From: Molanna angustata
Lineage: Eukaryota > Arthropoda > Insecta > Trichoptera > Molannidae
NCBI GenBank assembly: GCA_963576475.1
Contig: OY754967.1
Location: forward strand, 27,425,095 to 27,489,094
Direction of reading: 5' to 3'
DNA: 64,000 nucleotides
Each line of letters opens with the position of its first letter. Position 1 is the stretch's first letter. Under the pieces are notes generated by a model. That model did not search any database and was not told the DNA's origin. It worked only from the letters and a program-made list of their open reading frames with translations. Shown here piece by piece: positions 1-9,722 of the stretch. Both the position numbers and the translations under genes were made by a program.

Positions 1-535
1 TGAAGAATATTGTATTTAGTAAATTTTAAGGTTAGATTCTACGTTCTATTTGTGTGTAAAGCGACATGTCAAATATTTACGTTTCGGTGGTTGATATTGG
101 TGGAATGACCATATATAAAAATGGTATTTCGTTTTAATATCTACTTATTCTCATGATGGAATACATTAACTACTTTATTTATTAAAATAATTGTTATTTC
201 TTATTTTTTTACATAGGTATGTTGCGTTTATTAAAAATATTCAGATGAATTTATTTACTGGAAAGAACTGAAATGTCTGAAATGATGTTGAATTTTTTTT
301 TGTTCTGGCAATAATATGTATTACGCGCAACCGTTTCGCTTTGGTCTTCTGTCAAAACTCAAAACGACGTGTTTTCTTGTTCAAATATTTTTGTGTCTTG
401 CTGTTTTGTTTTAAATTGTGTGGTGTAATGGTGTTATTTTTATTATTTAAAAATACCACATCAATGTTGTCAATGTTATCAAATGCCACATCAATGTTCT
501 TGTGGTTCAACGGAATTAACGACAATATTGGAAAA
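1..535. other. AT-rich DNA, nothing recognised
   Basis: It has short frames only and no repeat or motif that I can name. Confidence 0.5.
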
Positions 536-815
536 ATATAAATGGACAGCCAGAAGAACCAATGTGTCAATTCTAGACGAGCTAAGGATCGAGGATCGTC
601 TATCGACGATATGTTACAGACGTATCCTTCAATTCTTTGGACACATTGCCAGAAGGGAACCAGACTGCCTCGAGAAGCTTGTTGTGATGGGCAGCGTGGA
701 GGGACGGGGTCTTCGGTGACTGGTGCTCTGCGTTCAGCCAAAAATAGATTGGCATGGAGGCGGGCCATACGTGTGGCGACAGACTACAGCCGCTATCCTC
801 AGTCATGAGGAAAAG
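536..815 (+). mobile_element. RTE-type LINE C-terminal fragment
   Basis: The plus frame reads ARRTNVSILDELRIEDRLST and RRILQFFGHIARREPD. After a frameshift near 715 it continues as ALRSAKNRLAWRRAIRVATD. This resembles the region after the reverse-transcriptase domain of RTE-type non-LTR retrotransposons (an FGHIARR block followed by an AxDRxxWR block). No reverse-transcriptase core is present, so it is a dead 5'-truncated copy. Confidence 0.7.
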
Positions 816-1140
816 GACGAATGATGAAATGGTAAGTTGTACAGTGTGATATCATGCTATTAAATGAATTCAAAGTTGTAAGAAAATAACAGATTAACGC
901 TCGCTCTACATTTGTTTTTACAGAACTCATTTATGTGTCAACATCAATGGATACCGTCTCATCCCAGATAATACCCGCTTACGATTGTCCACTCAAGTTC
1001 ACCACTCTTTCCACATCCATCATAAGTAAGTTAAATAAAATATTTAATTGCAATAAATGTACCTATAGCAAACACTTGATGTATTACTTGCAAATACTTG
1101 ATTTGTGGCAGGATAAGAAATGAGGACATTAGGAAATAAT

Positions 1141-1490
1141 GTAAGATGAAGAAAGATATCAATAATAGAATGAAAGTGAACACATTGAGATGGTTTGTCC
1201 ACATGGGAAGAATGAATGAGGAACGCCTGACGAAGAAAATAAACATTGCGGAGAGGAATGGAATGAAAGGTCGGGGCCGCCCAATAAAGGGATGGCATGA
1301 CCATGTGAACGATATTCTGAAAGACAGAAATGTTAGAAGTGTGAACAATAGACGAACATGTATGAGAATATGCATGAATGTTGACGAGGCGATGAATGTA
1401 TGCCAAGATAGAAAAATGTGGCATTCGGTTCTCTTTTCTGCCTATCCCGCAAGGGACCTGGCGTGATGGTATATTGTTGATGTATTAACT
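1141..1490 (+). mobile_element. RTE-like LINE tail, family 1 (KGWHDHVN family)
   Basis: It encodes MKVNTLRWFVHMGRMNEERL, GRGRPIKGWHDHVNDILKD and MNVDEAMNVCQDRKMW and stops at TGA after SAYPARDLA. This C-terminal peptide recurs at least six more times in the window, in both orientations, and resembles RTE-like LINE tails of moths. Only the 3' end is present. Confidence 0.75.
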
Positions 1491-2039
1491 ACTTAATGAA
1501 CTGTGTATGTTTTCAGTTCCTGAACCTCGCTCGACGTTTGTCGCCCTATGTATCTACATTTCCATGTAATCCACAGGACGTTCCTCGAAAAGTAAGTTAA
1601 ACAAAGTTTATGTTTTATTTATTTATTTAAATATTGATTATAAAGGTGTAACACTATGGAATAGTGGAGAGTCATAATTTCACAATTTTTAAGCATATTT
1701 TTTACATCAATTACTCAACGGATATCATGTAGAGAGTGCACACTGAGTTTTTCATCATGATGTGTTTGTATGTATGGCGTAGGTACGGTGTATGGATACG
1801 GATATTCATATACCATACTTACAAGATACTGTAGATCTTCCATACTTACTGCTAACAGAACTTTATCGTCTGCATACATCAAATCTCACACTATAACAGT
1901 ACTCAATTTTAACAAACTTATGGCTCTATAGTTTTTGCAGTCGAGCTTTGAGCCTTTACTTTAATACAAAGGTACCACGACTGCATTTCTCCATGATGGT
2001 CTGATAGAAATTAAATGCATCATTGTTATTAAACATTTC
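1491..2039. other. AT-rich DNA, nothing recognised
   Basis: It contains a TATTTATTTATTTAA run near 1612 and no gene-like frame. Confidence 0.5.
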
Positions 2040-2290
2040 TTGTTTCATTATAGAAGGAGGCAAGATGAAAAAACAACATGCAGCCAGAATTCAGTGGAGA
2101 GTCTTAAAGAGAGTCTTCCCCCGGGCCACAACGTGGAGTGGCGTACGTGGAAGACACTAAACAGACTGAGGACGAGCGTTGGGAGAACATTGGATAACCT
2201 GTCTACATGGGGCTTCCTGCAACAGGGAATACCAACGACATGTGACTGTGGACAACAACAGACCACCGCACATCTGTGCAGCTGCCCCTC
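2040..2290 (+). mobile_element. LINE C-terminal fragment with CDCG zinc-knuckle-like motif
   Basis: The frame encodes HNVEWRTWKTLNRLRTSVGR, then TTCDCGQQQTTAHLCSCP. This W-x-TLNRLRT ... CxCG ... H-x3-C arrangement is seen at the C-terminus of some non-LTR retrotransposon polyproteins. The frame then runs into unrelated antisense LINE sequence at about 2289, so the open frame to 2564 is a chimera and not a gene. Confidence 0.55.
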
Positions 2291-2393
2291 GTTTACATGG
2301 TCGTGCCATCCTTTTCTAGGGCGCCCGCGACCTCTTATTCCGTTCCTGTCAGATTTGTATATTTTCTTCGTCAGGCGTTCTTCGTTCACTCGC
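2289..2393 (-). mobile_element. Antisense fragment of LINE family 1
   Basis: On the minus strand it encodes VNEERLTKKIYKSDRNGIRG and GRPRKGWHDHVN, the same segment as in 34700-34830. It is about 105 bp and is spliced directly onto the zinc-knuckle LINE fragment. Confidence 0.7.
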
Positions 2394-2639
2394 AAGAAAA
2401 CAAATAATTGTTTGCGGAAACATATATCTTTAAAAAGACGTGTCCTGGTATTGAAAAAATGTTTAAAAAAGGGTGAATGGTCATATCTGAATGAGCTGCC
2501 TCTAGTTGTAAAATATTTTCTTGAAAACCAAGAGCAGAATATTAGACATAACAAATTTCATTGAAAATATTCTGAAGAAGATAAGATGTTTGCATTATCT
2601 GTACAAAATAGGTATAGAAATCAAGTGGCGATAGCTCTG

Positions 2640-3000
2640 GGGATTGTGCGGGCCACGGAATGGGGCCTAGACTTCCAATCCGGGAATTGGCATACTATTG
2701 CATAGTGAACCGGACACAACAAGTTGTTTTGAAGGAAATCCATGTAATTTATACCATTAAGGTTGTCCAGCTAGTAGTATGGTCCCACGATGATATTGCC
2801 TATCACTCCTGCCCAAACATTGACTCTAAATTTTCTCTGAAAGTACACTAAACGGGCCACGCAGGATTCTCATTAGACCACATGCATATAAATTGTGAAG
2901 GTTTATAATCCCCTCGCTAGTAAATTTTGACTCGTTTATCCACAAAATTCTTTTTGAAAGGGTTGTATCGTCAATTTCAGCAATTTTTAGAAAAGGTAAC
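2640..3000 (-). mobile_element. Decayed DDE transposase fragment (Tc1/mariner-like)
   Basis: Minus-strand translation across several frameshifts gives ILWINESKFTSEGIINLHN, then MWSNENP, then FQRKFRVNVWAGVIGNIIVG and LNGINYMDFLQNNL. This matches the arrangement of insect DDE transposases (a D/N-E-S/A-x-F block, W-x-x-ENP, NVWAGxxG, L-N-G-x-x-Y-x-x-FL). It is broken by stops and frameshifts and cannot be functional. Confidence 0.65.
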
Positions 3001-3289
3001 TATCGCATGTACCTACATGAAAAGAGTTCATACCTAATTTAAATTATCTGAAACCCAGAATTTGTTGTTTTTTTGGCATTTTCAGAACCAACCTAACTTG
3101 CATGAAATAAAAATTATGTACTCTTGAGAATTAAAAGATGTTTTTTTTTATATTTATTATGTTTAATATGTCTCTATGTATTAGAAATATAATATTTTTT
3201 TAATACAATAAATCACATTCCTGTGCAATAAATGAAATTTTGAATGAAACCTGTATTTTATTTCACTCCAAATATCCTACCTGTGTAAA

Positions 3290-3960
3290 TTAGCAGAATA
3301 CTGAGTAAGTAGATTGAAAATAGCCAAGTAGCTTTGCTGTGGCTACAGAATAAATTAATTCAGAATACTGAGTGAGTTGATTAAATCTAACCAAGTTGTT
3401 TGCTGTGGATACTGAATGAATTAGTTCTCATTACTGAGTAGTAGATTGAATTTAACCAAGTTGTTTGCTGTGGATACTGAATGAATTAGTTCACATTACT
3501 GAGTAGTAGATTGAATTTAACCAAGTTGTTTGCTGTGGATACTGAATGAATTAGTTCAGATTACTGAGTAGTTAATTAAATCTAACCAAGTTGTTTGCTG
3601 TGGATACTGAATGAATTAGTTCAGATTACCGATTAGTAGATTGAAATTAGCCAAGTTGTTTGTTGTGGATACTGAATGAATTAGTTCAGATTACCGAGTA
3701 AGTTGATAGAAATTAGCCAACTAGGTTGGTTGAATTTGACAGTTACTTTGCTGATATTACAAAGTTAGTAGGTTAAGTTTTGACAGGTTACTTGGCTGAT
3801 TATACAAAGTTGTCCGTGGTTAACCAAGTTACTAGATTAATTTTGACAGATTGTTAACAAAGCTACTCGGTTAAAATTAGCAGACCATTTACTTGGCAAT
3901 TTTTAGCAACGAACTTTGCAGGTACTATATTAACAAAGTTGCTTGGTTATTATTAGCAGC
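3290..3960. repeat. 65-67-bp minisatellite, about seven copies, with degenerate tail
   Basis: The landmark ACTGAGTA / ACCGAGTA recurs near 3301, 3368, 3434, 3499, 3564, 3629 and 3694, a period of 65-67 bp. Each unit contains CAAGTTGTTTGCTGTGGATA. From about 3720 to 3960 related but strongly diverged words (CAAAGTT, TTGACAG, ACTTGG) continue. No coding potential is seen. Confidence 0.85.
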
Positions 3961-4127
3961 AAATCATTTATTTTTAACAACTACATTTTTTGAGTTGTCT
4001 GTGTACGGCGTGTTTATTCTACTTTATCGATTATTGACTAAAGTAGGTACTCAGCAGATTATTTTCAAGTTTTGCAAATTTGTTATACTCGCTTAGACTA
4101 TAAGTTGAACGGATGTTCACATATAAC

Positions 4128-4240
4128 TCCTTAAATTAAGCATATGCTTGTGATATAGGTTGTGGCAGGATTCGATCTAGCGACCACTGGATTACTGACC
4201 CAGCGCGCAAACCACTCTGCCGCCACCCATCCATTATAAC
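4128..4240 (-). mobile_element. tRNA-derived SINE, family A
   Basis: On the minus strand the head reads GGCGGCAGAGTGGTTTGCGC, followed by a B-box-like GATCGAATCC and a shared body word CACAAGCATATGCTTAA. The same family is at 12238-12390 and 50213-50390. The head looks like a decayed tRNA, not a functional tRNA gene. Confidence 0.7.
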
Positions 4241-4409
4241 TACATTTTAGATATAGGTATAACATATTTATGTAGTTAGGTACATATATCACGTAATGAG
4301 AATAAAAAAATTCAATCGAAAGCACTTAGGCCCTTCTTTTTTAAACAAATTAGGTATTTATTATAATATTACTAATAAGAAGCAAGAGTTTGATTTTTCA
4401 ACAGAAATT

Positions 4410-4565
4410 TATAATTGTGCCGACCGCCAAGGCACGGATGGTAAGCCGATTGGTTTATGTTCGATCCCAAGTAGAGGAAAAATTTATTCAAATTCATTTA
4501 CATTCTCTGGACTGGAAACACTCGTTAGTTGGTAGAAATTGCCATAAATTGCTTTTGAAATATAT
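4410..4565 (+). mobile_element. tRNA-derived SINE, family B, with LINE-like tail
   Basis: It starts GCCGACCGCCAAGGCACGG, has a B-box-like GTTCGATCCC, and ends in a tail GTTAGTTGGTAGAAATTGCC. The same element is present inverted at 5218-5388. The tail resembles the 3' ends listed elsewhere here, suggesting mobilisation by the same LINE. Confidence 0.65.
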
Positions 4566-5217
4566 AACAAAAAAAAGCTTCAACAACGTGTGTATACCTG
4601 CATAATAAAGCATTGCCTAAATACTGGTTATTCACAATCCAACATAAGAAGCATATATTGCCTTTTGAGTTGAGTTAAAACATACTCTACGTCAAATAAT
4701 GATAAATTATTTTTCTCAACGGATTTTTTTGGGGTCAATAACACGAAAAATTAGATAATATCGACAAGTATCAGTTTAGATATTAAAATTTTACTTAATA
4801 TATCTAATCTATACTAAATAGTTTATTGGATAATTAGTTGTTTTAAAAAAATATGAGATAATCAGGCTACACTTGAGAAGGGACATAACAGTAAATGTGA
4901 TGACTCAAGATATTTTGGGTTTATGGGTATAATCTCTAAAAGTAATTAGGTAGGTACTATAGATTATTAGTATGATTAAACACCCGCATGCTTTTGATGT
5001 GAGGTACTTATATAAAAAAAAATATTACAACGTAGGTACAAGCAACGTGTCCGCGCAATACTTTAATTAATATTTTTTTTTGTATCGGTAGTAACTTATT
5101 TTAAACAGTGTTCTCAGAAATTTATGAATTTGACTGGAGAGACAAAATTATAAGTAAGCTAATTTATGTACATAGGTAATAGGTACTCGTAATAAAATAA
5201 AAAAATAATAAACGAGT

Positions 5218-5388
5218 TTATTGCCGTATGGCAATTTCTTCCAACTAACCAGTGTTTCCAACCCAGAGAAGCAATATTTGCGTGAGAAATAAATTTAAAT
5301 AAATTTCTCCTCTGCTGGGAATCGAACCCAGGACGCCCGCACAGGAACCGAACGGCTTACTAACTGTGCCACGGCGGTCGGTCTTTTA
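5218..5388 (-). mobile_element. tRNA-derived SINE, family B, inverted copy
   Basis: The minus strand starts GACCGACCGCCGTGGCACAG, has the B box GGTTCGATTCCC, and ends GGAAGAAATTGCCATACGGC before an AT-rich tail. It is better preserved than the plus-strand copy 650 bp away, with which it forms an inverted pair. Confidence 0.7.
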
Positions 5389-5629
5389 GTAGTGGGTATC
5401 TTTTATGCCATTATGTAAATCTTTCATAATCAAAGATAACCATAAATAAATAAGTTTTTTTTAATATTAGGTAACCATACTGAAAATACCAAATTGAACT
5501 ATTATCCAGTGATTTCTTGGTATTTCTGAGCATTGGTATTTCTAGAAATATATAAAATGTAGGAACATAAAAACTAGAAAAAGGGACGTTTATCGGGCTC
5601 GCTCACATTGGATACGAATTTGCATCGAA

Positions 5630-5775
5630 GTAAACGTACGATACTGGTCGAACGAATCGAGTGCGCGCACTGGTTACGTTTTTCTCCGTAAACGTACGAT
5701 TACTGGTCGTACAAATCGAGTGCGCGCACTGGTTACGTTTTTCTCCGTAAACGTACGATTCTGGTCGTACGAAAG
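5630..5775. repeat. CpG-rich 58/59-bp tandem repeat (about 2.4 copies)
   Basis: TAAACGTACGAT recurs at 5631, 5689 and 5748, so units are 58 and 59 bp. Each contains GAGTGCGCGCACTGGTTACG. The block is GC- and CpG-rich in an AT-rich region. GTGCGCGCAC is self-complementary. Function unknown. Confidence 0.85.
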
Positions 5776-6229
5776 TATAGTTACTTTTTTCTATGTCAGA
5801 AATTTAGTTTTCCCGCTGTGCCGTTGTTGTGCAGTAGGTACTGCCGAATTTGCGATATCTCAATAAAATACTATATACCATTAACTTATTTTTATTTAAA
5901 TCTTAATTTACATAAGTTTTATTTTATTTATTTACTAGACAAACACACACTCATCAACACCACTGTCGTTTTATTAATTAGGTACATTATATATGGGTAA
6001 ATAGTAATCTAAAAAAATCATTCTACAAAAGATGAACAAAAAACTATGCATTAGAATGAAAATTTAGACCTACTAAATTATATGTATATAAAAATATATT
6101 CCTATATATTTTCATCACATTACATCACAACAGACTTACGATATAACACACAGACATATTCTCATGACTGCAAAGACAAACACAACATTAGGATAAAGAC
6201 ATAATAATTACTATTTAGAACTTTCAAAA

Positions 6230-6435
6230 ATTGCATTGATAAGCGAACTCAACAAGAAGGCATAATTGGTGAACGATTCGCAAGCGCATAAAGTGATCAC
6301 GTAAACCAGCCGATGACGGGTCATAAGCCCAGTAGGTGCCTTGAGTTCCTGGTTCTTCTATTATATTCCAACTTCGTCTCTATTGAGATGTTGAAAAATT
6401 GTCAAGAATATCATTGACTCCCGACTTTTAAAATA
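6230..6435 (+). mobile_element. Foldback family D arm
   Basis: It contains GAAGGCATAATTGGTGAACG, GCGCATAAAGTGATCACGTA and CAACTTCGTCTCTATTGAGA and ends near GACTCCCGAC. The same arm recurs at 45870-46490, 52990-53170 and 62690-63030; the last locus shows that the intact element is a long palindrome. Confidence 0.7.
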
Positions 6436-6779
6436 TTCATTGAAAGATTTTTACTAAATAAAATAGTATGCATTTTCGTGTGAAAGCTATAAAATAATAA
6501 ATAAAATATGTACAATATATGTTTTCGTTGGCGCCTCATTTATGGCATTTCTTTAGAAATAAAATAATGGTATAAAACAGAGCTCGAAATATTGCGATTA
6601 AAAAGGGTTTGAAAATGTTCATATTAGTACATTAAATGCATATTGCAGTCTTTTGTTCTTGACACGTTTCTGTCACCACATGATGTGCTTATATTAAGCT
6701 TTATACAAATAATAAGGAGAGCATATTCAGTGTTTCAATTGAAATTAGTTTTTTACTGTAGAGACAGTAAAATACTTTT

Positions 6780-6852
6780 GACAGAGTTAATCTTAAGTGC
6801 CAAATGGAATGAGCCCGCCATTGTGCAATATATTTGTTTTTATTGTGTACAA
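6780..6852 (+). repeat. LINE/SINE 3' tail fragment
   Basis: The string GAGCCCGCCATTGTGCAATA matches tails at 22854-22919 (minus), 35340-35440 (minus), 42180-42240 and 56530-56610. This resembles the 3' tail of RTE-mobilised elements common in moth genomes. Confidence 0.5.
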
Positions 6853-7525
6853 CAAAAGAAAAAAAACAATTGAAAATAAGCAGTGTTGAAAGTGCTTCTA
6901 CGTTTTTATGGTAACTAGATATTTATTATATCTACCGCTATCTACTTATAATAATCAGGATTTTAAAATAATGTATAGTAAAAAGATATCCTACGGTAAA
7001 ATATAATGATTTTGAATCTTGCAACAAACATGGTTTGTGACATTTTCAATGTTGTGCTCTCTGCCAGACAAAAAGTCTTAAAATTATAATGACTTCATAT
7101 GCGAAACCATTTGAATCACTCATTCATTCTAAGTACTATTTTTATCCATTTTAGCACATACAATAAAATTAAACACACAAATTTCATCGTATATAATTGG
7201 ATTATTCGATATAAAGTATATTTCTAATGCTCAATCGCATGTTATATTTAATGGTCAGTTGTTCTGTCAAAGAAGTATTGTCAAGTTATACTTTTGTAAG
7301 TATAGTTTTATTTATTTATTATTCGAATTGAAACTAATAATGTATGAAATAAAAGTACCTACACATAAATTAAAATACATAAATAAAGATATCTACTACA
7401 TACATCAATAAATTATTAGCTTACAATCATCCTTGAATTTTTGTGGTTTTGGTGAGCGGAATAAATACAATACGACCGAAATTGTGATGTATGAATTTCG
7501 CGGTGAGGAAAAATAGTTTTATTTT

Positions 7526-7810
7526 TTAAACAAGATAAGACATTTCAAAGAAAACCCATTGGGATGTCATATGACAGTATACTAATGAAAAAATCCTGAC
7601 TCCTTCAAAGATATGAGATAATTCTAATATGTGCGTTGCAGAAAAATTATTGGCATAATCGAACGACACGCCGCTGGTGGAAATAGTTGAAGTAAGGTCG
7701 GCATTGAGTTGAAGATAGGTTGGTTGCAAAACGTCTTCAAGAGGGTGACTGCTGCCAACGCACCTATTTTTTTCAATTTGAATTTGCATCATTACTACAA
7801 AACGAATCAT
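7526..7810 (-). other. Gene-like minus-strand ORF of unknown family (94 codons)
   Basis: The frame encodes a peptide with segments such as SSHPLEDVLQPTYLQLNADL and FSATHILELSHIFEGVRIF, ending at TAA. Its GC content and codon pattern look more like coding DNA than the flanking AT-rich sequence, and AATAAA occurs directly after the stop. I see no convincing polypyrimidine tract plus acceptor, no recognised domain and no similarity to the transposons here. It may be a terminal exon, a decayed gene fragment or chance. Confidence 0.25.
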
Positions 7811-7875
7811 TTTGAAAAAAAAAACCTATTTTGTTTGGATATTAATAAAGAAAAATATACCTTATCTTTTTAATT

Positions 7876-8288
7876 ATGTTCTGTATATATTCTTGTGGGA
7901 AAATAATAAACATACCCCGATTTTTAAAATCTGTCTTAAATTTCAAAAAAAAACTATAAGGTATAGAGCATTATATTTTTTTATAAATTAAAGATTAAAA
8001 TATCTGGAAAAATACGATATAACGTTGCATTAATGCATCAGGTTAAGTTAATAAACCACGAAAACTTTTATTTCGCAATGGTGCTGAATGGAAAATAAAT
8101 GTTTTTAGGTTTATTTACTAAAACTGAAGCATTAATGTAACGTCACATCATATTTTTCTAGATATTTTTGTCTTCTATAATTAAAAAAAAATATGTTGAA
8201 CTACGCCTTATATTTTATTGAAAATATAAGATAAACGTTGAAAATCGGGGTATGCCATTATTTTTCTACAAGAATTTATACAGAACAT
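7876..8288. mobile_element. 413-bp long inverted-repeat (foldback MITE-like) element
   Basis: The left end ATGTTCTGTATATATTCTTG and the right end CAAGAATTTATACAGAACAT are near-perfect reverse complements. The inverted similarity extends inward through CATACCCCGATTTT / AAAATCGGGGTATG and TGGAAAAATACGATATAACG / CGTCACATCATATTTTTCTA. There is no coding capacity. Target duplication is not clear. Confidence 0.7.
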
Positions 8289-8800
8289 TATCCAAAAGTA
8301 AATATACTTATATATTTTTTTATTAATACCCAAACTACCTAAATTATTTTTTCAAAACGGTTTGATAAGAAATAATGATGGTAGGTATATCAAATTGAAA
8401 AATAGGTACGTAGACAGCAGTCCCCCCCTTAAACTGGAATTACAATCCGCTTACAGAATATTGAATATTTTAAACATAGTTTAGGGAATGCAGATTATAT
8501 AAGTGTTGATAATTGTCTCTAAAAGACAAAAATAAAAGGAATTTTTGAAATAGTTTTTTATACATCAATAGTCAATTATTTTCTAAGATATTTTCACACG
8601 ACTTGTTAACTTTTTTTTCACTTACTGTAAAAATCTTTGATCTCTTTGTATATATGTTTGGAAATGTAAAAAAATATGATATGTGTGTTAGCGACGTTTT
8701 ATTATGTTATGAATTCATCAAAAAATATTTAATTAATGTACTTACGATTTATAATTTACATACATATTCTACAATGCGTATTGACATCGAAATAGTTTTT

Positions 8801-8834
8801 GTTCGACTCTAGTCCATTGGGACTAGAGTCGAAC
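8801..8834. repeat. Perfect 15-bp stem hairpin
   Basis: GTTCGACTCTAGTCC at 8801-8815 and its exact reverse complement at 8820-8834 are separated by ATTG. It lies in AT-rich intergenic DNA with no adjacent gene. Confidence 0.8.
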
Positions 8835-9722
8835 TTTATTAGTTTAGAGAAGTAAACACAACTTTTTTGCTATATATGTAAATCTGGATGTTTTGGATCG
8901 CCATACATTCAATATTATTTCAGTTGTGGCATTATTTGCTTTAATAACATTGCCAAAATAATTTTTTTAAAAGCGATTGACAAACAATGACTACATATTT
9001 GTATATAATTATATATAGAAGTAATGTAATTTCAATAATAACGGCTATTATTCAACACTGTTCTAAATCAAAATATTAATACGACAGACAGCGGACATAT
9101 ATTATAGTCAGTGGGTATTCCATTATATTGAAATAAGAGTATTTTATAAAATCCTTTTGTTTGATAATGTTAAGGTCATAGGTAAGTTCGAGGTCGGTCT
9201 ACTAATAAATAGTTACATCTATATTGTTCATCGGAACAGTTTCACGTCACGGTTGAAAACTGATACCACAGATATTTCTGCAAAATTTACATGACAATGT
9301 ACCTCTGCGAATAATGGAAGTTTGTTTGACAGTAAAAACAAAGGAAAATTATGTTTCTATACATAAAATTTGTCCTTTATTACGAACACAATGAGGATAC
9401 TTCGTATTGTTTCATTTAACTAACTAAAATCGATTTCCAAATGACTGATATATTCCAATAATAAGGATAATGTTCAATGGAGTATTTAAATTTTCAATAT
9501 CTTCAAACCACATTATTACTTAAAAATAAAAATAATAAAATAGCTTAAGGCCTTTGTATATCCTGGGTATACGGACGAATACGAAAATTCACACCAACTT
9601 ACCATCCAATGTATGAAACACGAAAAAATATTGAATATCACCTAATATGTGATATAAAATATTTTTTCGAGAGGGTCAAATTTAGAGGTTTTTTTAAATA
9701 GCAAGAATAGTAAACAAACTAA
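8835..9722. other. AT-rich spacer, nothing recognised
   Basis: No gene, tandem repeat or recognised transposon is visible in this stretch or in the similar spacers 4566-5217, 5776-6229, 6853-7525 and 8289-8800. Confidence 0.45.
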
